From: Sphaerisporangium album
Lineage (GTDB): Bacteria > Actinomycetota > Actinomycetes > Streptosporangiales > Streptosporangiaceae
DNA length: 64,000 bases
Assembly (NCBI RefSeq): GCF_003323745.1
Contig: NZ_QOIL01000011.1
Coordinates: forward strand, 124,001-188,000
Direction of reading: 5' to 3'
Shown piece by piece: positions 8,999 through 18,273 of this stretch. The position numbers and the translations under genes were made by a program. Position 1 is the first letter of the stretch. Each line of letters begins with the position of its first letter. The notes below the pieces were generated by a model that was not told the DNA's origin, made no database searches, and saw only the letters and a list, made by a program, of their open reading frames with translations.

Positions 8999-10537
8999 GT
9001 GACCCACACACCGCGGCACAGCGACCAGGGGCGCGCCGACCCCCGGCCACCCGCCGACCCGCGCGTCCCCGCGGACCAGCCTTATGGCGCCCTGCCCCCG
9101 GGCGGAGCCACGCCGGCCGCCGGCGGTCAGGTCGACGAGCGGCCGTACATGACCGGCGGTGGCCGCACCGACGACCGGCCGTACACCGGCGCCGCGTACG
9201 GCGCCGAGCCGCCCGCCGCGCCGTACGGAGGCGCGGACCACGCGAGCACGGGGTACTCGGGCCGGCCCTACCTTCCCGAGCACGTCGGCCCCGCCCTGCC
9301 CTACGGCGCACCCGTCCAGGCCGATCCCGGCATGACCATCCCCAATCAGGGACGGACGGCCGTCGCCGATCATGCTGCGGCGACGCCCTATCGGGTGGGC
9401 CAGGAGGACATGGGCTCCCGCTACGGCGCTCCGGGGGGTGCGCAGGGCGGGCAGTTCAGCCCGATCGGTCAGGGCATGCAGACCGATCAGGGCGCGCACA
9501 CCAGTCAGATCGGGCAGGCCGGTTCCGATCCGATCGGCCAGGCCGCTCAGGCCGGTCAGGGCGGTCAGGACGACATGGCGGCGCTGGCGCTGCAGTTCCA
9601 GCAGCGGTTCCAGGCGCTCGCCGCCAACATGGAGCAGGTCATCCGGGGCAAGCGGGAGACCGTCGAGCTGGCGCTGATCTGCCTGTTCTGCGAGGGCCAC
9701 GTGCTCATCGAGGACGTGCCGGGAACGGGCAAGACCACGCTGGCGCGCAGCCTCGCGGCGAGCATCCAGGCCGAGCTGCGCAGGGTGCAGTTCACACCCG
9801 ACCTGCTGCCGTCCGACATCACCGGGGTGTCCATCTTCGACCAGGCCAGCCACAGCTTCGAGTTCCACCGGGGGCCCGTCTTCGCCAACCTCGTCCTCGC
9901 CGACGAGATCAACCGCGCGTCGCCCAAGACGCAGGCCGCGCTGCTGGAGGTCATGGAGGAACGACGCGTCACGGTCGACGCCGAGTCCCACCCGGTGCCG
10001 CGCCCGTTCATGGTCCTGGCCACCCAGAACCCGGTGGACATGGACGGCACCTACCCGCTGCCCGAGGCACAGCTCGACCGCTTCCTCATGCGCGTCGCGG
10101 TGGGCTATCCCGACCACGCGTCCGAGGTGGAGGTGCTCAAGGGCATGCCCACCGGCCCGCAGGTGGAGCGCCTTCCGCTCATCGCGCGCGCCGCCGACGT
10201 CGCGGGCATGATCGACTTCGCGGCGCGCATCCATGTCGCCGACTCCATCTACGACTACGTCGTCGCGGTGGTGGGCGCCACGCGGCGCTCGCCCGAGGTC
10301 CGGCTGGGGGCGAGCCCCCGGGCCAGCCTCGCGCTGCTGCGCGCGTGCAGGGTCAGGGCGGCGGCGGCAGGGCGGCACTATGTCGTTCCCGAGGACGTCA
10401 AGGCGCTGGCGGTGCCCGTCCTGGCCCACAGGCTCCTGCTCACCGCCGAGGCCGAGCTTCGCGGTCGCACCGCCATGGCGATCGTCGCCGACACCCTCGC
10501 GACGACCCCCGGCCCCCAGGCACTCGCCGGAGTCTGA
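8999..10537 (+). CDS. MoxR-family AAA+ ATPase with long disordered N-terminus
   Basis: The 512-residue protein starts at GTG 8999 with a GGGGG ribosome-binding site, 16 bp after the upstream stop. Residues 1 to about 185 are Gly/Pro/Gln/Tyr-rich and look disordered, with Gln-Gly repeats. The rest is a MoxR ATPase: Walker A PGTGKTTLA near 242, Walker B LVLADEIN near 300, sensor-1 ATQNPVD near 340 and the typical YPLPEAQLDRFL. MoxR ATPases act as chaperones that mature or load partner proteins, commonly together with DUF58 or VWA proteins. The next gene is indeed DUF58. The extended N-terminus is unusual compared with the roughly 320-350 residues normal for the family. Confidence 0.93.
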   Translation: MTHTPRHSDQGRADPRPPADPRVPADQPYGALPPGGATPAAGGQVDERPYMTGGGRTDDRPYTGAAYGAEPPAAPYGGADHASTGYSGRPYLPEHVGPALPYGAPVQADPGMTIPNQGRTAVADHAAATPYRVGQEDMGSRYGAPGGAQGGQFSPIGQGMQTDQGAHTSQIGQAGSDPIGQAAQAGQGGQDDMAALALQFQQRFQALAANMEQVIRGKRETVELALICLFCEGHVLIEDVPGTGKTTLARSLAASIQAELRRVQFTPDLLPSDITGVSIFDQASHSFEFHRGPVFANLVLADEINRASPKTQAALLEVMEERRVTVDAESHPVPRPFMVLATQNPVDMDGTYPLPEAQLDRFLMRVAVGYPDHASEVEVLKGMPTGPQVERLPLIARAADVAGMIDFAARIHVADSIYDYVVAVVGATRRSPEVRLGASPRASLALLRACRVRAAAAGRHYVVPEDVKALAVPVLAHRLLLTAEAELRGRTAMAIVADTLATTPGPQALAGV

Positions 10538-10786
10538 CCCCGTGCCGACACCCCCGCCCGGCCGCCCGAACACCTTCGCCGTGCCCGGCCGCCTCCCCGT
10601 CTCCAGGGTCACCGAAGCCGCGCGGGGCCGTCGTGTCGTCCCCTGCCGGCGGGCAGGCACCTCGCCGTGGCGACGACGAGCGATCAGGGCCGCGATGGCG
10701 GGCCGAATGGGCTGGGGTCGTCCGGCGGGGCGTGGTCGGCGAGGTCGGTCTGGCCGGTCGGCGGACGTGAGGGGTGGGGGGCTGTG

Positions 10787-12124
10787 ATGGCGGGTCGTCG
10801 TCGCCGGGGGGACGGCCCCGCGCCGGGAGGGTCTGCCGATGTCGCGACCTCTGCCGATCCCGTGCGATCCCCGACCGGTCATGTCGCGACCTCCCCGACC
10901 GGCGACGGGGTAGCCACCCCGATCGGCGATGCCGGGGGCGACGTCGCGGAGCGGGCGACAGGGGCGGTGCTGACCCGGGCGGGGAAGGGTGTTCTCGCCG
11001 GTTCGGTGCTGCTGTACGGGGCGGCGTTCGCGCTGGGCTACCCGGAGCCGGTCGTACTGGCGTCCGGAGGCGTGATCGGCCTGATCGTCGCCCTGCTGTG
11101 GACGTTGCCCCGCGCCAAGCTGGAGGTCGGCCGCGAGGTGACGCCGCTGAAGGTCTCACGCGGCGAGGCGGCCGTCGCCGTGCTCCGCGTGCACAACCAG
11201 GGACGGCTCGCGCTGATCGGCCTGCGCGCCCGTGACCGGATCGGCGCGGCCGAGCACGTCGTCGAACTGCCCACCCTGCGCGGCGGCCGGGCCCGCGTCG
11301 TCTCCTACCCCCTGCCCACGGACACGCGCGGCGAGATCGAGGTCGGGCCGCTGGCGGTCGTGCGGGAGGACCCGTTCGGCCTGACGCGCAACGTGACCGA
11401 GTACGGCGAGGATGCCCGCCTGCTGGTACGGCCGCGCGTCGTGCCGCTCGGCGTGCTGCCGTCCGGGCGGGCCCGGCACCTGGAAGGCCCGAGCGGCGAC
11501 CGCGCGCCGAGCGGGACCGCGACGTTCCACACCCTGCGCGAGTACGTTCCCGGCGACGACCTGCGGCACGTCCACTGGCGTTCGACCGCCCGCACGGGCA
11601 CGCTCATGGTCCGCAGGCTCGTCGACGCGAGCCTTCCCGTCACGACGGTCGCACTGGACACCCGCGCGGCCTCCGCCGAGGCGTGTGCCGGAATCGGGTC
11701 CGAGGCCGGGTCCGCGGCCGGGGCGTTGTTCGAGCTGGCCGTGGACGTCGCCGCGTCCGTGGCGGCGGGGGCCGCGAGAGCCGGGTTCCCGGTTCGGGTG
11801 GTCACGGGCGAGCGGGTGCTGCTCGACCTGAGGGGCGGCGCGGGCGACGTCGAGGCGGTGCTGGACGGGCTCGCCCTGGTCGGCCTCAGCGACGATCCCG
11901 GCGCCGACCCCGTGCGGCTCGCGCGCCCCGGCGGTTCGCTGGTCGTCGTCACCGGCGACCCGTCCGCCGTCGCCGGGGTCGCCGCCGCGCGCCGCCGCCA
12001 CGAGCGGACCGTCTGCCTGCGCGTCGCCCCGCGCGGAGGCCCGGTGTCCGTGCCCGGCGTCACGATCGTGGACGTCCCGGACCTGGAGACGCTCGCCACC
12101 GCCTGGACGGGAGCCGCCCGGTGA
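10787..12124 (+). CDS. DUF58 domain-containing membrane protein
   Basis: I place the start at ATG 10787 (a GTG immediately precedes it) because a G-rich ribosome-binding site lies just upstream; an open frame continues back to 10667. The 445-residue product has two close hydrophobic helices (about residues 65-105) and a DUF58 core with the characteristic REYVPGDDLRHVHWRSTAR sequence near residue 265. DUF58 proteins adopt a VWA-like fold and are found beside MoxR ATPases and transglutaminase-like membrane proteins, as here. The precise biochemical role is not known. The stop overlaps the GTG of the next gene (GTGA), indicating translational coupling. About 250 bp without a clear gene separate it from MoxR. 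Confidence 0.9.
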   Translation: MAGRRRRGDGPAPGGSADVATSADPVRSPTGHVATSPTGDGVATPIGDAGGDVAERATGAVLTRAGKGVLAGSVLLYGAAFALGYPEPVVLASGGVIGLIVALLWTLPRAKLEVGREVTPLKVSRGEAAVAVLRVHNQGRLALIGLRARDRIGAAEHVVELPTLRGGRARVVSYPLPTDTRGEIEVGPLAVVREDPFGLTRNVTEYGEDARLLVRPRVVPLGVLPSGRARHLEGPSGDRAPSGTATFHTLREYVPGDDLRHVHWRSTARTGTLMVRRLVDASLPVTTVALDTRAASAEACAGIGSEAGSAAGALFELAVDVAASVAAGAARAGFPVRVVTGERVLLDLRGGAGDVEAVLDGLALVGLSDDPGADPVRLARPGGSLVVVTGDPSAVAGVAAARRRHERTVCLRVAPRGGPVSVPGVTIVDVPDLETLATAWTGAAR

Positions 12125-14553
12125 CCACCTCGCCCTCCCCGTTTCCGCAGGGGCCGGCCCCGCGCGTCCGTCCGGACTCCCTCCCCGACGGCGATCCGGC
12201 CGGATCCCGGTTCGGCGGGGAGGTGCCCGTGCCGGCCTTCAGCACGCGTGGCGACGTGCCCGCGTCCAACCCCCGGACCAGCGGGGAGACGTCCGCGTCG
12301 GGCGTTGCTCCGCGCGGGGCGGGGCGCGGGCTCGAGGTGGAGGTCGTCGGGGCGTTGGTGGTGGTCGCGGCGATGGCCGCGGTGGCCGGGATGGGGTTTC
12401 TGCGGGTGTTCGAGCCGAGGGCGCTCGCTCCGGTGGCCGGGGTGGCCGCCGTGGCGCCGGTGCTGCTGGCCGCGCTCACCAGGCGGCTCCCCCTGCGGTC
12501 GGCCCTGGCGGCGCAGCTGGTGGTGTGGGTGCTGACGGTGTCGGCGACGCTGTTCCACACCACCGCCGTGGCCGGGTTCCTGCCGTCCCCCGCGACCGCC
12601 GCGGCCGTCGCCGAGGCGCTGCTGAACTCCTGGCGTGCCCTGCTGACGACGATCCTCCCGGCGCCGGCCGAGCCCGCGCTGCTGGTCGTGGCGCACCTGC
12701 TGGTGTGGCTGGCCGGGGCGGCGGGCGCCGAACTGGCCCTGCGCTCGCGGACGCGGTCGCGCGTCCTGCCCGCGCTGCCCGCCGTCGTGGTCTTCGCCGT
12801 CGCCGTGGCGGTGGGCGTGAACGGGCCGGGCTCGGTCATGCCCGTGGCGGGCGTGCTGCTGGGCCTCGTCGCGGCGCTGGCGGTGGTGCGCGGCGAGCGG
12901 GGCCTTCTGCGGTCGCTGGCCGCGGTTCCGGTCGCGGCGGCGCTGGGCCTGGCGGGCGTGCTGGTGGCCCCCTCGCTGCCGCTCGCGCGGGAGGTGTACG
13001 ACCCGCGGACGCTGGTCGACGAGCCTCCGGTGACGCGCTTCGGCGGCGTGAGCCCGCTGGATCGCGTGTCCGCCTGGCTGCAGGTGCCGACCACGCCCAT
13101 GTTCACCATGCGGGCCTCGCACCCGGAGAACTGGCGGCTGGCCGTGCTGGACCGCTACGACGGGGTGCGCTGGACGTCCTCGTCCCAGTACCGCATGACC
13201 GGCGGGCCCGTGCCGCCGGGGCCGTACCGCGGCGAGTACGTGACGGTGGAGCAGGCGGTCACGCTGGAGGGGCTTCCCGGCGGCTGGCTCCCGGCGGCCG
13301 ACCGTCCCGTCTCGGTCTCGGGCATCCGCGTCGCCGTGGACGAGTCGGGCACGCTGCTGTCCGCCCCGGGAGGCGCGCCGGGCAGGACGTACCAGGTCAC
13401 CTCGTACGTTCCCGTCCCCTCGGCCGAGCGCCGCAGGGACGCCACGCCCGCGGGGGCGCCGCCCGCGCTGCCGCCGAAGGTCGGGGTGTTCCGGTCGCTG
13501 GCCGAGCGGGTGACCCGCAACGCGCGCTCGCCGTACCAGCAGGCGTCGCTGCTGGAGCACTACCTGCGCACCCGGCAGAAGTACGACGTGACCTCGCCGC
13601 CCGGTCATTCGCTGGCGGTGCTGGAGTACTTCCTGCGCACGACGCACCGGGGGACCTCCGAGCAGTTCGCCGCGTCGTTCGCCCTGCTCGCCCGCACGCT
13701 CGGGCTGCCGAGCCGTGTCGTGGTGGGCTTTCGTCCCGGGACGCCGGGCTCCGACGGCGCGTACCACGTGGCCTCGGGCGACGTGCTGGCCTGGCCGGAG
13801 ATCGAGTTCAGGGACCTCGGGTGGACGGCGTTCGACCCGACGCCCGAGCGCGGCGGCGCGCGGGCGGGGCAGGACGTGGTCAGCACGGAGGTCAAGGAGC
13901 GCGAGCGCCTGGCCGAGCAGCTCCAGTCCGCGCCCACGAACGCGCCGACCAGCGCGCCCTCGCCATCGCCGAAGCCGCGCACGCGTGAGGACGCCCGGCC
14001 GTCCTGGGCGTCCTGGCAGGTGGCGGGGGCAGGGGCGGTCGCCGCCGTCCTGCTCTACTGCCTCGCCGTCGTGGTCGTGCCGGTGCTGCGACGGCGCCGC
14101 CGCCGTCGCGGTGATCCGGTGGAGCGGGTGAGGGGCGCCTGGCGGCAGGTGCGCGAGGACCTGGGCCTGGCGGGGGAGGCGGCGCTGACGGCGTCCGAGG
14201 TCGCGGCGCGCGGGCTGGCCCGGGTGGGGCCTGAAATATCACCTCATATCGGGGCGCTGGTGGAGCTGGTGAACCGCGCCGAGTTCGCCGGACGGGACGT
14301 CGGCCCCGGCACACCCGAGGAATCGTGGCGTCACGCGGACGCGGTGAGGGCGCTCGTCCGGCGCGGCACGCCGCCGCTCAGGCGGCTCGGCCGCCGCCTC
14401 CACCCCCGGGTCCTGCGTCAGGCACGGCCGCGTGCCCGCCGCGACCGACAACCGCCGGGGCCGCAGGCTCGCGACCGCGACCACCGCGAGCGTCACCCCC
14501 GCCGCGAAAGGAGAAGAGGTGGCCGGGAGCCTCGTCGAGTGGTCGCACCGTGA
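12121..14553 (+). CDS. TgpA-like multi-TM transglutaminase-fold protein, catalytic residues lost
   Basis: The protein has 810 residues and starts at GTG 12121, overlapping the DUF58 stop. A disordered first 70 residues is followed by about six to seven transmembrane helices (residues about 75-290), an extracytoplasmic transglutaminase-like domain (about 310-590), another helix (about 640-660) and a basic C-terminal tail. In active TgpA-type enzymes the core reads RRGxCE, HAW, DPT. Here the same places read HRGTSEQ with Ser513, VLAW with Leu556, and DPT with Asp572. So Cys and His of the triad are replaced and only Asp remains. I infer a non-enzymatic role in the MoxR/DUF58 system. The last 90 residues are Arg-rich and may be poorly conserved. 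Confidence 0.88.
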   Translation: MTTSPSPFPQGPAPRVRPDSLPDGDPAGSRFGGEVPVPAFSTRGDVPASNPRTSGETSASGVAPRGAGRGLEVEVVGALVVVAAMAAVAGMGFLRVFEPRALAPVAGVAAVAPVLLAALTRRLPLRSALAAQLVVWVLTVSATLFHTTAVAGFLPSPATAAAVAEALLNSWRALLTTILPAPAEPALLVVAHLLVWLAGAAGAELALRSRTRSRVLPALPAVVVFAVAVAVGVNGPGSVMPVAGVLLGLVAALAVVRGERGLLRSLAAVPVAAALGLAGVLVAPSLPLAREVYDPRTLVDEPPVTRFGGVSPLDRVSAWLQVPTTPMFTMRASHPENWRLAVLDRYDGVRWTSSSQYRMTGGPVPPGPYRGEYVTVEQAVTLEGLPGGWLPAADRPVSVSGIRVAVDESGTLLSAPGGAPGRTYQVTSYVPVPSAERRRDATPAGAPPALPPKVGVFRSLAERVTRNARSPYQQASLLEHYLRTRQKYDVTSPPGHSLAVLEYFLRTTHRGTSEQFAASFALLARTLGLPSRVVVGFRPGTPGSDGAYHVASGDVLAWPEIEFRDLGWTAFDPTPERGGARAGQDVVSTEVKERERLAEQLQSAPTNAPTSAPSPSPKPRTREDARPSWASWQVAGAGAVAAVLLYCLAVVVVPVLRRRRRRRGDPVERVRGAWRQVREDLGLAGEAALTASEVAARGLARVGPEISPHIGALVELVNRAEFAGRDVGPGTPEESWRHADAVRALVRRGTPPLRRLGRRLHPRVLRQARPRARRDRQPPGPQARDRDHRERHPRRERRRGGREPRRVVAP

Positions 14554-14632
14554 ATCTCCCCATATGTCCCCGTCGCCGGAGATCTTAGTGCGGGTCGCCG
14601 GGAGGCGCGGGGACAACGAGGCGATCGAGAGG

Positions 14633-15430
14633 TCAGCTCAGGCGGCCGAGGAGGTCCCACGGGGTCAGCAGGTACGCGCCGACGACGAGGGCGCCCGCCG
14701 AGACCAGCAGGAACAGGAAGACGAAGAAGCCGCCGGGGAAGGGGGTGAGCCGGGCGAGCTGGTCGGCGTCGGACTCCGGCGCCCTGCCCTGGCGGCGCTT
14801 GCGCCGCAGCTCCAGGATCGGGCGGATGCCGCCGAACAGGAGGAACCAGGCGGCGAGCTGCGCGCCGATGGCCTGGATGTCCGGCTTGGCCAGCCAGGTC
14901 AGCGCGAACACCGCCCCGCCGATGGTCAGCAGCGAGACCACGCCGAACAGGTTGCGGATCATCAGCAGCATGCAGGCGAGCAGCAGCAGGACCGTCCACA
15001 GCAGGAGCGTGATGTATCCGGCGGCGGCCAGCCAGGCGGCGCCGAGCCCGAGCAGCGAGGGGGCGACGTACCCGGCGGCGGCCGTGAAGATCATGCCGGG
15101 CCCGGTGGGGCGTCCGCGGGTGAGCGTGACGCCCGAGGTGTCGGAGTGCAGGCGGATGCCCTGGAGCTTGCGCCGCGTGAGCAGCGCCACGAGCGCGTGC
15201 CCGCCCTCGTGCGCGACGGTGATCAGGCCCCGGGAGATGTGCCAGGAGGTCGGGTACACCACCACGCCGAGGGCGACGAGCGCGGCCAGGGCCGTCATCC
15301 AGAAGGGCGGGCCCGGTTGCACGTCGATCAGCTTGGCCAGGAGTCCGCTGAGCGTCTGCAGGGTGCACCTCCGGTGCCATGCCGTCGTGTCGGGGGCGCG
15401 GGCGGGAATCGCGCGGACATGGCGTCGCAC
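14633..15430 (-). CDS. M50-family membrane metallopeptidase (M50B-like)
   Basis: The 265-residue protein carries the zinc-protease motif HEGGH at residues 74-78 inside a hydrophobic segment, followed by several transmembrane helices. This pattern belongs to M50B-like site-2-type peptidases. The only standard start codon that keeps the first helix is GTG 15430, but it has weak ribosome-binding sequence. A good GGAGG lies 6 nt before an in-frame CTG at 15359-15361, which would give a protein beginning QTLSGLLAK and fits the family better. The true start is thus uncertain. Its substrate is unknown. It converges with the transglutaminase-like gene and is divergent from the amidohydrolase gene. 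Confidence 0.82.
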   Translation of the reverse strand: MRRHVRAIPARAPDTTAWHRRCTLQTLSGLLAKLIDVQPGPPFWMTALAALVALGVVVYPTSWHISRGLITVAHEGGHALVALLTRRKLQGIRLHSDTSGVTLTRGRPTGPGMIFTAAAGYVAPSLLGLGAAWLAAAGYITLLLWTVLLLLACMLLMIRNLFGVVSLLTIGGAVFALTWLAKPDIQAIGAQLAAWFLLFGGIRPILELRRKRRQGRAPESDADQLARLTPFPGGFFVFLFLLVSAGALVVGAYLLTPWDLLGRLS

Positions 15431-15478
15431 GATCCCCCGGGCATCGCCGGGAAGTCGCGGGGTTAGGCTCTTCCCGAG

Positions 15479-16489
15479 ATGCTAGAGCATGATCCGCCCG
15501 GGTGGCGTGGTGAGCGCGGCGCCCGGCAGGGCCCTGAGGCGGGGGAGGACGGCCTGAGCGTGAGCGGGGAGGCGTGGCCCGGCGGCGGGCCGGTCGTCCC
15601 CGGGCCCGCGGAGGACGCCGAGGTCCCGGGCTGGTGGGCGGGGCTCGGCCTGCCGGGGCTGGCGGACGTGCACGTCCACTTCCTGCCCGAGCGCATGGAG
15701 CGGCGGGTCTGGCACCACTTCGAGCACGGCGGCCCGCTGGTCGGGGACGGCTGGGAGGTCCGCTACCGGGGTACCCGCGAGGAGCGCGTCGCCCGTCTGG
15801 ACGCCCTCGGCGTGCGCCGCTTCACCGCCCTCGCCTACGCCCACAAGCCGGACATGGCCCGCAGCCTGAACGCGTGGACGCTGGAGTTCGCCCGGACGAC
15901 GCCCGGCTGCGTGCCCTCGGCGACCTTCTTTCCCGAGCCCGGCGTCCTTTCGTACGTCCGCGAGGCGCTGGACGCCGGGGCGCGGATCTTCAAGGCGCAC
16001 CTGCAGGTGGGGGCGTTCGACCCGCGGGAGACGGCGCTCGTCCCGGTGTGGGGGCTACTGGCCGAGGCGGGCCTCCCCGTCGTGGTGCACGCGTCCTCGA
16101 TGCCGGTGCCCGGCCGGCACACCGGGCCGGGGCCGATCACGGAGGTCCTGGCGGCCCACCCGTCCCTGGCCGTCGTGGTGGCGCACCTGGGGATGCCCGA
16201 GTACGAGGAGTTCCTGGACCTCGCGGCGCGCTTCCCGAACGCCCGTCTCGACACGGCGATGGCGTTCACCGACTTCTGCGAGGCCGTCAGCCCGTTCCCC
16301 GCGCGCCTGCGCCCGGCGCTGCGCGACCTCGGGCTCGCCGGGAAGGCCGTCCTCGGGTCCGATTTTCCCGCGATCCCCTACGCCTACGCCCATCAGCTCC
16401 ACGCGCTCGCGCGGCTGGATCTCGGCGAGGACTGGCTGCGCGCGGTCTGCTGGGACAATGGGCTCAAGCTGCTGGGACATGCCGTCTAA
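15479..16489 (+). CDS. Amidohydrolase-family metal-dependent hydrolase
   Basis: The product (336 residues from ATG 15479) is a TIM-barrel amidohydrolase. ADVHVHF supplies the HxH metal site, KAHLQVG a possible carboxylated-Lys region, VVHASSMPVPG and VVAHLGMPEY the later His residues, and LGSDFP the final Asp. Two starts are plausible. ATG 15479 sits 9 nt after TAGGCT (15464-15469), a leaderless arrangement. GTG 15560 has GGGGGAGGA 10 nt upstream and would remove 27 low-complexity residues. Related proteins are often annotated as TatD-like or 2-amino-3-carboxymuconate-decarboxylase-like, but the substrate cannot be read here. The next gene starts 10 bp after its stop. Confidence 0.87.
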   Translation: MLEHDPPGWRGERGARQGPEAGEDGLSVSGEAWPGGGPVVPGPAEDAEVPGWWAGLGLPGLADVHVHFLPERMERRVWHHFEHGGPLVGDGWEVRYRGTREERVARLDALGVRRFTALAYAHKPDMARSLNAWTLEFARTTPGCVPSATFFPEPGVLSYVREALDAGARIFKAHLQVGAFDPRETALVPVWGLLAEAGLPVVVHASSMPVPGRHTGPGPITEVLAAHPSLAVVVAHLGMPEYEEFLDLAARFPNARLDTAMAFTDFCEAVSPFPARLRPALRDLGLAGKAVLGSDFPAIPYAYAHQLHALARLDLGEDWLRAVCWDNGLKLLGHAV

Positions 16490-16498
16490 GCTGGGGGA

Positions 16499-17011
16499 AT
16501 GCGCCGAACGTCGGCCTCACTCGGCCGGGAGCACCAGAGACTGCTGCATGATTTCTTCGACGCCTTCACCCGTGGCGACTCCGACGCCATGGGGAGGTGC
16601 TACCATCCGCAGATCAGCTTCGGCGACCCGCTCTACCCGGAGCTCGAAGGCCGCGAGCGCGTCGTCGGCATGTGGCGGCTGATGATCGTCCGCACCCGTG
16701 GCGTCGAGGTGTCGGCCCGCGACATCGTGGCGGGCGAGCACACCGGGGCGGCCCACTGGACGGCCTCCTACGTCCTGCGGGAGAACGGGCGCCGGGTGCT
16801 GAACGAGGTGGACGCGGAGTTCCGCTTCGAGGACGGGCTGATCGTCCGCCACCACGACGTGTTCGACTTCCGCCGGTGGTGCAAGATGGCGTTCGGCGTG
16901 CCCGCGGGAGTGGTGCTCGGCTGGACTCCGGCCCTGCGCCGCGGGGTACGTGACCATGCCCGGGGCCGGTTGGAGGAGTACCTGCGGAGTACCTCGCCCA
17001 TATCAGGTTAA
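16499..17011 (+). CDS. SnoaL-like / NTF2-fold protein
   Basis: This 170-residue protein starts at ATG 16499 just after GGGGGA. Its sequence (LLHDFFDAFTRGDSDAMG near residue 15, then FGDPLYPELEGRERV and a late VRHHDVFDFRRW) has the alternating pattern of the SnoaL-like polyketide-cyclase/NTF2 superfamily. That fold is used for small-molecule isomerases, cyclases and uncatalytic binding proteins. No active-site assignment is possible. It follows the amidohydrolase gene by 10 bp, so the two are probably co-transcribed. Confidence 0.82.
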   Translation: MRRTSASLGREHQRLLHDFFDAFTRGDSDAMGRCYHPQISFGDPLYPELEGRERVVGMWRLMIVRTRGVEVSARDIVAGEHTGAAHWTASYVLRENGRRVLNEVDAEFRFEDGLIVRHHDVFDFRRWCKMAFGVPAGVVLGWTPALRRGVRDHARGRLEEYLRSTSPISG

Positions 17012-17069
17012 GGTCTGACACGGGCGGAGTGCTTGATCGCCCGTCCCCACCATCCGAGGGGAGGGTTTC

Positions 17070-18215
17070 GTGGCAGAGCGTCGGGTACGCGGGCTGAGAG
17101 ATCTCATGCGAGTGCCGCCGCGGGGCGGCGAGCACGAGCAGGCGCCGGAACATTCGATGGACCCCCGCTCGGGCGAGCGCGGGGCGTCCTCACACCAGAG
17201 CGTGATCGACAACGCGGTCTACGTGAACGGCCAGCGCGTGGCCACCCCGCCCTCGCTGGCCGAGGCCGTGGTCGCGCTGCGCTCCCACGAAGGCAGCATG
17301 GCGTGGATCGGCCTGTACCGCCCGGCGGAGGCCGAGATCCTCAACGTCGCCGAGGAGTTCCACCTGCACGAGCTCGCCGTCGAGGACGCCATCGTCGCCC
17401 ACCAGCGCCCGAAGGCCGACCGGTACGGCGACACCCTGTTCCTCGTCCTGCGCGCGGCCCAGTACCTCGACTCGCCGGAGAAGGTCGAGTTCGGCGAGCT
17501 GCACGTCTTCGTCGGGCCCGACTTCGTGCTCACCGTCCGCCACAGCGAGGCCCCCGACCTGAGCAAGGTCCGCCGCCGCATGGAGACCGACCCCGATCTG
17601 CTGCGCCAGGGCCCTCAGGCCGTCCTGTACGCGATCCTGGACGCGGTGGTCGACGGGTACGCCCCGGTGGTGGCGGGCCTGCAGAAGGACATCGACGAGA
17701 TCGAGGTCCAGGTCTTCGGCGGCGACCCGGCCGCGCCGCGGCGCATCTACGCGCTGTCCCGCGAGGTGATCGAGTTCCAGCGGGCGACCCGGCCGCTGCT
17801 CGACATGCTCAACGGCCTGATCGCCGGCTCGTCCAAGTACGGCGTGGACGGCGAGCTCCAGCGCTACCTGCGCGACGTGGCCGACCACGCGATCACCGTG
17901 GTGGAGCGGGTGGACAACTTCCGCCAGATGCTCCAGGACATCCTGATCGTCAACTCCACCCTGGTCAGCCAGGCGCAGAACGAGGAGATCCGCAACGTCA
18001 CGCAGGCGAGCTACGCCCAGAGCGAGGAGGTCAAGCGCATCTCCTCCTGGGCGGCCATCCTGTTCGCCCCCACGCTCGTCGGCACGATCTACGGCATGAA
18101 CTTCACGCACATGCCCGAGCTGGACTGGCGGTTCGGCTACCCCTTCGCCGTCGCGCTCATGGCGGCCGTCTGCGTCACGCTGTACCTGGTCTTCAAACGC
18201 CGGGACTGGCTGTGA
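17070..18215 (+). CDS. corA: CorA-family magnesium/cobalt transporter
   Basis: The 381-residue protein starts at GTG 17070 after GGGGAGGG. It has a long cytoplasmic N-terminal domain and two C-terminal transmembrane helices, with the diagnostic YGMNF signature (about residues 341-345) at the end of the first helix, followed by the acidic MPELDW loop. CorA forms pentamers in the cytoplasmic membrane that conduct Mg2+ or Co2+. The first 50 residues are basic and probably disordered. Length and motif are normal. It lies alone, with no obvious partner gene. Confidence 0.94.
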   Translation: MAERRVRGLRDLMRVPPRGGEHEQAPEHSMDPRSGERGASSHQSVIDNAVYVNGQRVATPPSLAEAVVALRSHEGSMAWIGLYRPAEAEILNVAEEFHLHELAVEDAIVAHQRPKADRYGDTLFLVLRAAQYLDSPEKVEFGELHVFVGPDFVLTVRHSEAPDLSKVRRRMETDPDLLRQGPQAVLYAILDAVVDGYAPVVAGLQKDIDEIEVQVFGGDPAAPRRIYALSREVIEFQRATRPLLDMLNGLIAGSSKYGVDGELQRYLRDVADHAITVVERVDNFRQMLQDILIVNSTLVSQAQNEEIRNVTQASYAQSEEVKRISSWAAILFAPTLVGTIYGMNFTHMPELDWRFGYPFAVALMAAVCVTLYLVFKRRDWL

Positions 18216-18273
18216 TCGGCCGACTTCGCGGAAGAGCCCGGTAAACCGCGGCGAACGGGGTAGGTCCGCCGAT

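Noticed and set aside
10233-10787. Plus-strand frame between MoxR and DUF58 as a separate gene
   Set aside because: Most of it is a shifted reading of the moxR gene and the remaining part is Arg/Pro-rich without a motif.
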